Positions 12,823 through 24,000 of a stretch of 64,000 bases of DNA are shown here, piece by piece. The number at the start of each line of letters is the position of its first letter. The stretch's first letter is position 1. The notes under the pieces are model-generated. The model was given only the letters and a program-made list of their open reading frames with translations, was not told where the DNA came from and ran no database searches. The position numbers were made by a program, and so were the translations under genes. This DNA is from Corylus avellana (taxonomy: Eukaryota; Streptophyta; Magnoliopsida; Fagales; Betulaceae). The stretch spans positions 9,363,608-9,427,607 of the forward strand of contig NC_081544.1 of assembly GCF_901000735.1 (NCBI RefSeq), in the 5' to 3' direction.

Positions 12823-15800
12823 AGGGGCAAAGACATTGAGATTGGTCTTTAGAAAATTGAACCGAGTGACAACAAGAGGCTTGGTTAAGACATCAGCAAT
12901 TTGATCTTTGTTGGATAGAAACTTGACGATGAGACTTTTGATTGCAACCCGATCCCGTACAAAGTGATCATCAATTGCTATATGCTTGGTCCTAGCATGA
13001 AAAACTGGATTTACCGACAAATAGGTAGCACCGATGTTATCAAAAAATAACATTGGAGCAATCGGTAGAAAAACACCTAACTCACTAAGGTGAGATTGAA
13101 GCCAACATAAGTCTGCAACAATGTTTGCCATGGATTTATACTCGGATTTTGTGGTCGAGCGAGACACTGTGAGTTGCTTTTTAGAACTCCATGAAAGTAG
13201 ATTAGAGACAAGAAAAATACGGAAACCCGAAGTGGACCATATGTCATCCAGACAACCTACCTAATCAGCATCTGAAAAGGCAAATAGTTAATTTGAGGAG
13301 CACTTTCTGATAAGAAGACCATGATCAATAGTGTGTTTCAAGTAGCGTAGGATTCGCTTGACAACAAACCAGTGGGTGTCTCATGGCTCATTCATAAACT
13401 GAGATACTTTACTAACAGCAAATGCAATGTCAGGTCTTGTGATGGACAGGTACTGCAAGGCGCCAACTATACTCCGATAGAGAGTTGCATCATCAAACTT
13501 TACACCATCAAATTTGCTAAGAGTTGTAGAGGATGACATGGGAGATGTAATAGGTTTTGCTAGGGACATGTTGGCACGTTTGAGAATATCATAAATATGC
13601 CTTTGTTGACAGAGGTGAATTCCAGCAGCAAACCAAGAAACCTCCACCCCTAAGAAGAAGTTCAACTTTCCAACATCCTTGATTGGAAATTCGGCAGAAA
13701 GCTAATGAGGCCATTAATTGCAGTGGGAGAGGAGCCTGTGAGAATAATGTCGTCGACATACACAAGAGCAAAAAGCTAAACACTGCCTTCAGAAAAAATG
13801 AATAATGAACTGTCAGACCGAGATCCATGAAAACCAAGATCAAAAAGTTTAGAGTTAAGTTGCTGAAACCATGCTCGAGGAGCATGTTTTAAGCCATAGA
13901 GAGCTTTCTTGAGATGACAAACAGCAATGGGTGCATTAGCATCAATAAATCCAGGAGGTTGGACCATGTAAACAGATTCTTGGAGAAGACCATGAAGGAA
14001 CACATTACTCATGCCAATCTGTTTAATTTCCCATTCGGCAGTCACAGCAAGTGAAAGAACAGTTCGAATAGTTATTGGCTTAACTACTGGACTGTAGGTG
14101 TCTCCAAAATCAATATCCGGTTGCTGATGAAAGCCCTTGGTAATAAGGCAAGCTTTATATCTTTCAATACTACCATCAACCTTTCTCTTGAGGTGAAAAA
14201 CCCATTTCGCTCCAACAACATTCATAGAGGGATTGTAAGGAACTAAATCCCAAGTCCCATTTTTTATAAGAACATTGAACTCCTCTGTCACTGTAGTACG
14301 CCATTCTTGGTGTTTGGAGGCAGAGGTGAAGCATGTGGGTTCTGTATCATGGGTAGTGAGAGAGGTATTTAGGGCATGAGGTGAAGAATATGTAATGGTG
14401 CCATTTGTTTGAATTTTTGGTTTATGGATATTGTTTTTTGGTAGGCTGGAGGAAGTCACGAGTGGCAGGTAGTTCAATAGAGGAGGCATCAAGCAGTGAT
14501 GCAAATGTGTCAAGGGTGATATTTGATTGAGACTCAACAAGAGAGAGACTCATGCGTGGACTGTGAGAAGATTGTTGCGTGAGAACCCGTGTGTTTGAAG
14601 ATATGGGAGACAAAGGTGACATTAGTGGACTTGGAAACCTGCTGTGCAATAGAGATGAATCTTGAAGTAAAGAGACCTTGAAGATGTGGACTTGCAGTGC
14701 AAAGGAGATAGCCGTGTAGTTTGAAAATTGTGGGGCAGAGAGGTGAGTCGTGGACTTTGAAAACTAGTGTGCAAAGGCGAGGAATCTTGTGGGGACACGG
14801 GTCTGCTAGGAGATGACTTGTTAGGAAGTAAAAAAGACTTAGATAATGGAGATATGTGAGACAAGGGTGACACAGTTTTTGAAGAGGAATGTTGTAGACA
14901 AAAAGACTTTGTAGAAGAGGACTTGTTGGGTGAAGAGGACAGCAGTGTACGTGGGAGTTTGCTGTGCGGAGGAGAGAACCGTGTGATGTCCAATGGAGAG
15001 ACCCATGTAAGTGGAGACTTGCTTTGCAAAGGAGAGTACCGTGTAGATGTGGCTTTGTGCGAAGATAATACCAATGTAAGGGAGAGACGTTAGGAGACCC
15101 TTTGTGCGAAGATAATACCCATGGATGTGAAGAGGGTATTATGGACATGGAACCGGTTTGGGTGGAGATGAGGAAAAATTTTGAAATGAAAAAATTGATT
15201 CGTTGAAGATAACATATCTGGTAAGATAGATTTTTCTAGTTAGAATATCGAGGCATTTGTAACTAGTGTGGGGTTTGCTATATGCCAAAAACACACATGA
15301 TTTGGATCGGAATGAAAATTTGTTTGTGTTATACGGTCTTAAGTAAGGAAACACTCACAACCAAAAGTCTTGAGAAATTTATAATCAGGAGTCTCACCAA
15401 ATAAATTCAAATGGTGATTTTTTTTTTATTGATGGATGAAGGCAAACAATTAATGAGAAGATTGGCTGTGTCAAAAGCTTCGTCCCAAAATTGAAATGGG
15501 ACTTTGGAGTGAGAAAGAAGAGCTAAGCCGGTATCAACAATATGGCGATATTTGCGTTCCACACTCCCATTTTGATGAAGAGTGTGAGGACATGTTTGCC
15601 TATAGTTGATACCTACAGAGCTAAAATAACGTTGTAAGGGAATAAATTCTCCTCCTCCATCGCTTTGAACTGATTTAATAGGGAGATTAAAAAAATTTTC
15701 CACTAAAGTTCAAAATGTGACAAATGTGGAAAATACATCAGATTTAGCAATTAATGGAAAAAGCCAAGAGTAACGACTAAAATCATCAACGATGCATAAA

Positions 15801-17433
15801 TAATAGCATTTATTATTCTTTGAAAGAGTTGGAGCAGGGCCCTATACATCAAGAAATAATAAACTTAAAGGTGCAACAAAAACTGAGGGTGATGACTCAA
15901 AATGTAAACGGTGCATTTTGCCTTGCTGACAAGCAGAACACACTTGTGAAGGCTTATTTGATAAAGTCGGAAGGCAATGTTTGGACAAAACATTGCGGAC
16001 AATTCAGAGAGCAAGATAGCCAAGTCAACGATGCCAAGAATCAACCAAGACATGCTCACCATGACACGTTGAAGGAAATTGAAAACGAGACGAAGTGGAA
16101 TGAGATGGCCAGACGTAAAGGCCACCTCTACTCGGGCCATGTAGTAGCAAACGCCGGGTACATAGATCCTTAACACAAAATTCAAACGGATGAAACTCAA
16201 TGAAAACATTATTATCACGAGTGAATTGATTCACTAAGATTAAGTTTTTCTGGATGGCAGGAACATGCAACAAAGATTTTAGAGAAAAGTATTTGTGTGC
16301 AGAATGTAATGAAGTTAAACTAGTGTGTAGAATATTCAAACCTTGACCATTTCTGACATGAATCTGTTCATTGCCAGCATATTCCTTTGCTGTGATATTT
16401 AGGTTGGTGAGGTCATTGTTCAAGTGATGTGTAGAAGTCGTGTCAGGGTACTAGCTCATATCCAGAGAGGATTGATTGACAGTGAGAAAAGTTGCAGGGG
16501 GAGAAGGCATCTGGTAAGTATGATCAAATCTGTTGTAGCACTTAGTTGCAGTGTGACCAATTCGGAGACATAATTGGCACGTGGGTCTGTTGGAAGAGCC
16601 AAAAGGTGAAGAGGAGGGACCACGGCCACGTCCCCTACCACGGCCACGTCCACTAGAAGGACCATTTGAGAATTGGCGTTGAGGCTTGCCATGTGATGTG
16701 ATATGGCGTTGAGCAACATGGACGCGGAATTTGTTAGATCTGGAATTTTATTCTTCATTTCAAGTCGTTGCTCAAATGTGAGCAAATGAGCATAAAGGTC
16801 TTCCAAAGAAATAGGCTCTAGACGGGTTGTGAGAGAAGCAACCAATGAATCAAATTCAACTGAGAGTCCTCCAATTATGTAATATACTAGATATGAATCC
16901 TTAACAGGTTCTTCAACAGCTGCTAATAGATTGGACAAGTGTTGGGCTTGCATGAAGTAGTCAGCCACAGAGAGGCTGCCTTTCTTCATTGTGGTCAAGC
17001 GAAGGCGAGTTTGCATGACACGAGCTTTGGCTTCCGAAGCAAACACTTTTTCCAAGATTAACCACACTGCACGTGAGGTTTTGATTCCCACAACATGGGA
17101 TAAAACTTCTTCTATGATGATAGAAATGAGTGCATTGAGAACTATTTTGTCTTGGTGATACCAGGTAGAGTACTCTGGATTTTTGACCAAGACTGATTGA
17201 ATAGATTCAGTGGCGACGAAGTCAATGAATTTGAGAAGACATATAGATTCCTCGGTGACAGATTCATATAACTCATTTCTCTCAAGGTATGGGACAATTT
17301 GGGTGCGCCATATAGGATAATTATCCCAAGAAAACTTGACTTAAATGTAGTGATGGAGAGAATGTAAGGTGGTAGGGGTTGCATAGTGACCATCGGAGGT
17401 GGTGGAAGAAGAAGCGGAAGTATAAAAAACCAT
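12823..17433 (-). pseudogene. Copia gag-pol polyprotein, degenerate
   Basis: The reading starts at the ATG at 17431-17433 with a Ser/Thr-rich N-terminus. An in-frame stop lies at 17341-17343, followed by a UBN2-type gag (to about 16456) and a CCHC zinc knuckle (CQLC, GH, KC) near 16540-16585 in a shifted frame. The protease active site reads DTTS rather than D-T/S-G-A (near 16430). The integrase core (QSDGGGEF, then an ERKYRH block) is at 15407-15703. A Ser/Pro-rich linker at about 14560-15130 is frame-broken. The RT is at 13776-14540 plus 13381-13775, with YVDD near 13750-13761. The RNase H, ending in the FDNIGATYL and HARTKHI blocks, is at 12748-13167. Several frameshifts and stops make it non-functional. 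Confidence 0.88.
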
Positions 17434-17457
17434 GAGATCAGACGTATGTCAATGAGA

Positions 17458-17469
17458 GCTCTGATACCA
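17458..17469 (-). other. Copia primer-binding site
   Basis: TGGTATCAGAGC on the minus strand, immediately after the 5' LTR, matches the 3' end of plant initiator tRNA-Met. It helps fix the LTR boundary. Confidence 0.88.
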
Positions 17470-17634
17470 TATTATGTTACATAATATTTGTTTAAACATC
17501 CCAAAGTATTCACGTTGGGTTGTGTTTTATATATAGATGATGAATAACAACATTACAATATTTGAATATTTACAATTATCTAACGTGTACTATTTGAATT
17601 CAACCTAAGCTATGGATAAGGATGTGTTCTAATA
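17470..17634 (-). repeat. Copia 5' LTR
   Basis: A 165-bp LTR. On the minus strand it starts TATTAGAACAC and ends GTAACATAATA. The terminal inverted repeat is TATTA/TAATA instead of the usual TG/CA, supported by the flanking CCGGG target duplication and the adjoining primer-binding site. Confidence 0.88.
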
Positions 17635-17639
17635 CCGGG

Positions 17640-18771
17640 GTTGTACCAAATGTCCCATAGAACTTACAAATCATACTGTGAAGTGAAGGGATTAAAGGTA
17701 CAAATAAATCATATGGAGGATATTTTATTACTTTGATATATGAATTGATATTGCATTTTGCGTTTCATGAGTATGGTTTTTTGCCTTTAATTGAGGCATG
17801 GTTTCCTGAGTAGAGTATCTTAATATAATTACTAAACCATGTTTCTCAATGGACAAATGTTAGTGTAATATTCCTCCTAAATATAACTTATATAAGAATG
17901 CATATTTTAACCTTAATTTTGTCCCCAAATCATTGCATAGACTAAGTTTCGTTGGCGATTTACTTATATATATATATAAAAGAGATGCAAGGTAAAAATA
18001 GAGGTAAGCTCGTAACACTTATATGATTCCAAAACATACATTTTGATTTTATGGTAACATCTCAAAAGTTAATTAATTTGAGGGCGCTACATGAAACATT
18101 GCCCTGATGATGAATTGGGGAAAAGTTGGTCTTGTTTTGCAACCACTAGGTCATAATATGCTAATGTGTTGATTAACACCTGCAAACATGCACAACACCA
18201 CCACTGAGTGGTTTTTATTAACCACCTTATAACCGTTAATCGCACTAATTGTTAGCCGCTTTCAAAATCGGTTAGTAAAGTGGTGTTTTTAAAACCGCTA
18301 GCTGCTTTATATATATATATATATATATTAACTTGAAACGACGTCGTTTCAATCATCTTAGGTCATATTAGATAAAAGTGCCATTTGGTTCCTCCATTGT
18401 GAGTGCTTTTAACTCAATATTTTATCTGCTGTATTTATATTTTAAATATAATAAATGCTAACAAGTTAAAATATGATTTACTTAATTTTAAAATAAGAAT
18501 ATCCTCGTCATTTTGAAATATAAATGATTAATTTTATGTTTAAATTAAATTTTATAAATTTAATAGTGTATATGCTAGAAATTTTTTTAAAAAGTGTATA
18601 TGTTACCACATAATAAATATATTATCACATCATCATTTAAATTTTTTAAATAATATTAAAATGCAAAATATTAGCCGTAAAATGAATCCCCATATACTAT
18701 TCTATAATAATTGAGATTAATAAAAATCAATTAACTACTCTAAAAATTCCAATAGAACATCATTAAAAAAA
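17640..18771. other. AT-rich intergenic DNA
   Basis: No gene seen. It includes a (TA)n run at about 18308-18329 and a perfect 16-bp palindrome GAAACGACGTCGTTTC at 18335-18350, a motif that also occurs as part of MITEs. Both may be remnants of transposons. Confidence 0.5.
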
Positions 18772-19728
18772 TGGATAAATGCAAAATTGATCCATGTGGT
18801 TGGTCTAATTTACAAATCACTCCATATGATTTAAAAAATAATTTATAGGTCCCTAGGGTAAGTCAAAATAATATTTTATTCCTTAAACTCATTTTCTGTT
18901 AAATGACTTAATGGAAACCGTTACATTACCACATTACACCCAATAAAAATAAAACACGTGTTTTTTTTTTTTATTGATGCTTTTAAAAAAATGACAAATA
19001 AGCTTTTTCACGTCATTTTGAGACTCCAACAGACACTCTACGTCAAATTAAATAAACCTAATCCATCTATATCTCCTGTGCCGCCGTTATCTTCATCTCC
19101 CCCAACGATTCTTGCCGTCGTCTTCATTTTCGTGTTCATGCTGTCGTCTTCATCTTCCCCACCGATTATTGCATCCATCTCCAGGTGAGCTATTGAGTTT
19201 CGTAGGATGACTGAAATCAAGGTGAAAGTAAAAAAGCTCCAAAGCAAGGTGGCTTATCGTCGTAACGTTTCCAGCGATTCTTTGACGGCGATTTTAATCG
19301 TACTACGAAACCCAATAGCTCACCTAGAGATGGACGCAAGAATTGGTGAGGAAGATGAAGACGATGGCATGAAGACGAAGATGAATACGACGACAAGAAT
19401 CGTTGGAGAAGATGAAGACGAATAAAAGAATCGTTGGGGAAGATGAAGACTAATGAAAGAATCGCTGGGGAAGATGAAGATGACGTCGGCACATGGGATA
19501 TAGAGGGCTTATGTTTATTTAATTTGACGTGAAGTGTGTGTTGAAGCCTTAAAATGACGTGGAAAAACTCATTTGTCATTTTTTAAAAACACAAATAAAA
19601 AAGAACACGTGTCTTATTTTTATTAGGTGTGATGTGGCAATGTAACGGTTTCTTAAGTTATTTAACGGAAAATGAGTTCATGGAGTAAAATGTTATTTTG
19701 GCCTACTAGGAACCTATAAATTATTTTT

Positions 19729-20410
19729 GGGAAAACTTTAGAAAGCTCCCCTGAACTTCCAGCCATTTTGACATACCCCCCTGAATTTTCAAAACTCTCA
19801 CTTAGGCCCCCTGAACTTTGATTTTCTCTCACTTTGGATCCTTTTAACTTTTTATACCCATTTTACCCTTAACTAAAACGACGTCGTTTTGGACTCCAAA
19901 ACTACACCGTTTTGGGCTCCAAAACTACACCGTTTTGGGCTTCAAAACTACATTACTACCCAACCCAAAACAATGTCATTTTAAGCATAATATTAAAAAA
20001 AGAAAAAAAAAAGAAATCGGGGGTGGCAAAATGGGGTGGCCGGACCACCCCATTTTTGGCCAAGGGGGTGGTTCGACTACCCCTAGATCGGCCAGAGGGT
20101 GGCTGAAGCCACCCCTCCCAAAAATGAACCACCCCCAGAATCGGCCACCCCCGATTTCTTTTTTCCTTTTATTTTATTTTTTANNNNNNNNNNNNNNNNN
20201 NNNGGGTAGGTGTTGTAGTTTTAAGACACAAAACGACGTAGTTTTGGGGAGGGTAAAATAGGTATAAAAAATCAAATTATTTGACTTTAACGTTAAAATG
20301 GTCAAAAGTGAGAGAAAACTAAAGTTCAGGAGGCCTAAGTGAGAGTTTTGAAAATTCAGGGGGTATGTCAAAACGGCTGAAAGTTCAGGGGGGCTTTCTG
20401 AAGTTTTCCC
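19729..20410. mobile_element. MULE-like nested TIR element with 9-bp target duplication
   Basis: Begins GGGAAAACTT and ends AAGTTTTCCC. It is flanked by the perfect 9-bp repeat ATTATTTTT (19720-19728 and 20411-20419), typical of Mutator-like elements. The inverted ends run for about 100 bp (blocks such as CCCCTGAACTT and CAAAACTCTCACTTAGGC at the left reappear inverted at the right). The interior has repeated ACACCGTTTTGGGCT units and a GC-rich hairpin of GGGGTGGC/GCCACCCC type broken by a 20-N gap. It is non-coding. Confidence 0.88.
20184..20203. other. Small assembly gap, 20 N
   Basis: Falls inside the GC-rich palindromic core of the MULE-like element, where a strong hairpin may have blocked sequencing or assembly. 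Confidence 0.9.
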
Positions 20411-20475
20411 ATTATTTTTTAAATTATAGGGAGTGATTTGTAAATTAGGCCAACCACATGAATCGTTCATTATCT

Positions 20476-20589
20476 AAAAAAAAAAAAAAAAGTTAAAAAG
20501 AAATGGACCTTGCTTACCATATAAGAGTCACACATAATCGAGAACATGAAATTGACAGAAGTGTACGCCAAAGTTTGATATTAGTTTTT

Positions 20590-20631
<42 letters not shown>

Positions 20632-21096
20632 AAAATCTCTTTTTCCTACTCTAGATTAGATTTTGGTTTTTTTTGTTTTTTTTTTTCATTATTAAATTTT
20701 TATAAGTTAATATTTAATTTATAATGTCTCAAAATTTATTTTTTGATTTAAAACTAAAACTTATGGGTGAAAGGTTAACCTTTTAGGGACAATATCAGTT
20801 AAAAGAGATTTTATCATCCATAATTTAGTTCTAATACCTCAAATTTTGTACTAATACCTCAAATTTAAATTTTCCTCTAATATCTCTCTTCTCCAATTAA
20901 AAAAAAAGAAAAAAAATTAAAAAGAAATAAAAAAAGAAAAAAAGGTTGTCTGACTCGAGGCAGCCGAAAATCTCAACTCACCATATAAATACCATATTTC
21001 CATAAATTTCCCTCCTCACACACCTACCTCACACCAGTCTTTTTCTTTGGAAGTTCCGTCCACTCCTCACTTTGTAAAACAAGCAAGCAGCCAACC
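20476..21096 (+). promoter_or_regulatory. Upstream region of the DiT2-type gene, candidate TATA box
   Basis: AT-rich DNA with a (TA)n run at about 20596-20626. The best core promoter candidate is TATAAATA at 20984-20991, about 105 bp before the start codon, followed by a CT-rich leader typical of plant 5' UTRs. The palindromic TIR element ends about 500 bp upstream of this TATA box. Confidence 0.5.
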
Positions 21097-24000
21097 ATGC
21101 TGCAGGCTTGTAGGAGTTTCGCCCTCCACACTCTCTCCACCTCCAATTCCTTCTCTCTCCTCCACCACCGCTCCCGCCCCATCTCCAAATCCCCGCCGTT
21201 CATTCTCCACAGCCCCGCCCTGCCCCGCTCCTTCCGCGCCACCGTCAGATCATCCTCCCCTCTCTTCCCCCCATCGCCAAAGCTCTCCCTCTGCTCCAAA
21301 CCTCGCCTCCCACCCATCCACGCCTCGTCTTCTTCCACACATTCACCATCCCCGCTTCCTCCACAAGGCGCCAAGCCCATCCCCTTCCTCATCTCAATCT
21401 CCATCGGCCTCATTGTGCAGTTCCTAGTCCCCAAACCCCCCGAAGTCTCTCCCCAGGGCTGGCAATTGCTCTCCATCTTCCTCTCCACCATCGCCGGCCT
21501 CGTCCTCAGCCCCCTGCCCGTCGGCGCCTGGGCCTTCCTCGGCCTCACCGCCTCCATAGTCACCAAAACCCTGTCCTTCTCTGCCGCCTTCTCCGCCTTC
21601 ACCAATGAGGTCATCTGGCTCATCGTCATCTCCTTCTTCTTCGCCCGCGGCTTCGTCAAGACCGGCTTGGGCGACAGGATCGCCACCTACTTCATCAAGT
21701 GGCTGGGCAAGAGTACCTTGGGGTTGTCCTACGGGTTGACGATCAGTGAGGCGCTCATCGCCCCGGCGATGCCGAGCACCACGGCGAGGGCCGGTGGCGT
21801 CTTCTTGCCAATAATCAAGTCCTTGTCGCTATCGGCGGGGAGTAAACCGGGCGATCCGTCGGCGAAAAAGCTCGGGTCTTATCTCATTCAGTCCCAATTT
21901 CAGGTTGGATGGATATTTTTCTAGTTCCATAAATAGATATAACTGCATAGGGGTAATTTTTATGACTTTTGAATTTATTGATTTAATATATAAATAATTG
22001 TATCGAATGGGTATTCTTTATTAAATGGGGCCATGCATATATTCTAGGTGTATGTATCAGATATGGGTCGTTTCAGTTATAGAATCTTTTTTAATTATTT
22101 AGATATTGTTTACTGGTTATGGCTTGGAATAGTGAGGAATTTAGTATTGCTAGTGGGATTTGTATATGCAATAATGGTGTAGACCCAAGCATCTTTTATC
22201 TATTTGTTTATTGCGTTGCCTTAGTCCAATTGCACATCTGAGGATGTTTACCAGCTATTGTCTTATTTGATGTCTAATACTTACTGGATTAGGGGAACCT
22301 TCGAAAATGCATTGGGTTATGTAGTGTGATTTTGATATTGGGAAGGAGGGAATAAAGGGAAATGGGTTGGAAAGAACGCTTAGGATTAGTTTTTATTTTG
22401 ATTAATTGTTGTTAAAGAATATCACTATGTATTAGATTCTTGTTATGGCTGTGACTTACTTCTCTGAGTTTCTGTCCAGTGAGTTTCTCCAATGTCCATG
22501 TAGGACTAAATATGTAACTTTAGGAGGCATGCACCTTCAAATCTTTGGGAACCATTGAATATTATCAACACTTTTAGTCACAATACCATTTGAGAAGTAT
22601 ATCATTTGCTCTCCCTGTTTTTGTATTTAATTGAGGGAAATTGTCCCAAAACTATGTTATTTGAAAGGTATTTACTCTCTACCGTTGCCCTCTATTCAGG
22701 TGGATCTCCTCGACCACCACCGTCCCCTTTGTGGGGTGGATATCCATCTCCACGGAGATGGGCAAGGGTGGAGCCACCTCATCGACCTCTTTGTGGGGGT
22801 GGTTCTCCACCCTTGGAAAGGTGCAGGGGTGAAGAGCCACCTCTGCAGAGGTGTGTGGGGGTGGAGCTCTCCACCCTGCCCCATTGTGGGGTGAATCTCC
22901 GCCACCAGTTCCCCCCAATGAGATGGTGGGGGTGGAGCCACCCTCCACCGCCTCTCTGTGGGGTGGAGGGTGGTTCTCCACCCTTGGAAAGGTGCAGGGG
23001 GAGCCACCCCCACAGAGGTGTGTGGGGGTGGAGCTCTCCACCCCGCCCCTCTGTGGGGTGAATCTCCACCGCCAGTGCCCCTTAGTGGTGGCGGGTGTGG
23101 AACCACCCTCCACGGCCTCTATCTGTGGGGTGGAGGGTGGCGGTGGAGTGGATCTCCACCCCTCTTTTATTTTAATTTTTTTTTGGCATAATTACCCACT
23201 TGGAAAGCTGACTTGTATCTAGATACATGTGTCACATTTTCATTGGTATGATGTGAACAATGTCATCGGTGGCAAGTTTTTCCATTAAAGATTGGATGGA
23301 AAATTTGACCGAGAGATTTATCACTCGAGCAAAACTTAAGACTTTAATTCTGAAAATTAGAAATTCAGGTCTTTATCTGTTAGAGAGGCAAAACTCTGGG
23401 ATTTTTCGGACAATTTCCCTTTAATTAATATGAAACAACTTTATGTTGTTGACATGTGTAGAAATACTCTTGAGAGTAATGTTCTTTGCTTGGACGACAA
23501 CAATAGAGAAGATCCTCACCATGGACAGTTTAAGAAAACGACATATCATTGTGGTTGAGTGGTGTTGCATGTGCGAGAAGAATGGGGATGAGATTGCCAA
23601 TGCTCTTGGAATTCTATCTTCAAGACTGTTGGGTTATGCCTAGTCAAGTGGTAGATCTCTTCTCTTGTTGGAAAGTGATTGGTGGTAGGTCTCAGCTTGA
23701 TGTAGTTTGGAAGATCATTCCATCCTGCCTTTTGTGATGTCTTTGGAGGGAAAGAAATGATTGGAGCTTCGAGGATTGTGAGAGGGCTTTGGTGGAATTG
23801 AAGGCTTATTCTTTAAGGGCCTATTTGATTCGCGAAATAGGTCCCTAGAATGGAATGACTATATCATAGGAATAGATATTCTTTTGTTTGGTAGAGACCT
23901 ATTTCTAGGAATAGCTATTCACATGGGAATAACTATTCCTTTACGAAGAGAAATACGTATTCCTAAAACAAAATGAGAGGAATGGACAACATTTTCCAAA

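Larger units (their letters stand above)
8363..13968 (+). repeat. Right copy of 5.6-kb gap-flanking duplication
   Basis: This matches 2672-8262 along its whole length (5606 versus 5591 nt). It begins inside RIBA intron 1, so it carries exon 1 and the upstream region but no exons 2-4. It continues without a break into the rest of the copia element. Confidence 0.9.
12610..17634 (-). mobile_element. Full-length Ty1/copia retrotransposon with TA...TA termini
   Basis: LTR retrotransposon on the minus strand. Its 3' LTR is at 12610-12802 and its 5' LTR at 17470-17634; it is flanked by a perfect 5-bp target duplication (CCGGG at 12605-12609 and 17635-17639). The LTRs differ by a 30-bp internal duplication and several substitutions. 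Next to the 5' LTR is a primer-binding site TGGTATCAGAGC (minus), complementary to initiator methionine tRNA. A purine tract (GAGGGGG) precedes the 3' LTR. The order gag-PR-INT-RT-RNase H is that of copia. The very short LTRs suggest an Ale/Retrofit-like lineage, by inference only. The coding region is decayed. Confidence 0.93.
18772..20475. mobile_element. Large palindromic TIR element, interrupted by a second element
   Basis: The left end (TGGATAAATGCAAAATTG then CCATGTGGTTGGTCTAATTTAC) is repeated inverted at the right end (GTAAATTAGGCCAACCACATG, then TTCATTATCTA). Inversion continues inward: CATTTTCTGTTAAATGACTTAA near 18892 matches a block near 19660, and AACACGTGTTTT near 18953 matches near 19603. 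Removing the nested element leaves about 1.0 kb that is almost entirely two arms around a centre near 19250. ORFs in it are mirror readings of GATGAAGAC-type repeats, not genes. The superfamily is not clear. Confidence 0.78.

Noticed and set aside
14534..15148. Long Ser/His-rich ORFs with repeat-like text between copia integrase and RT
   Set aside because: They correspond to the variable linker of the polyprotein in broken frames, not a cargo gene.
18958..19579. Ser/Pro-rich and acidic ORFs that mirror each other
   Set aside because: They are the two arms of the palindromic TIR element read from opposite strands.
22606..23222. Many overlapping Gly/Pro/Trp-rich ORFs on both strands
   Set aside because: They come from the GC-rich repeats of a MITE core; every frame is open because stop codons are rare in that composition.
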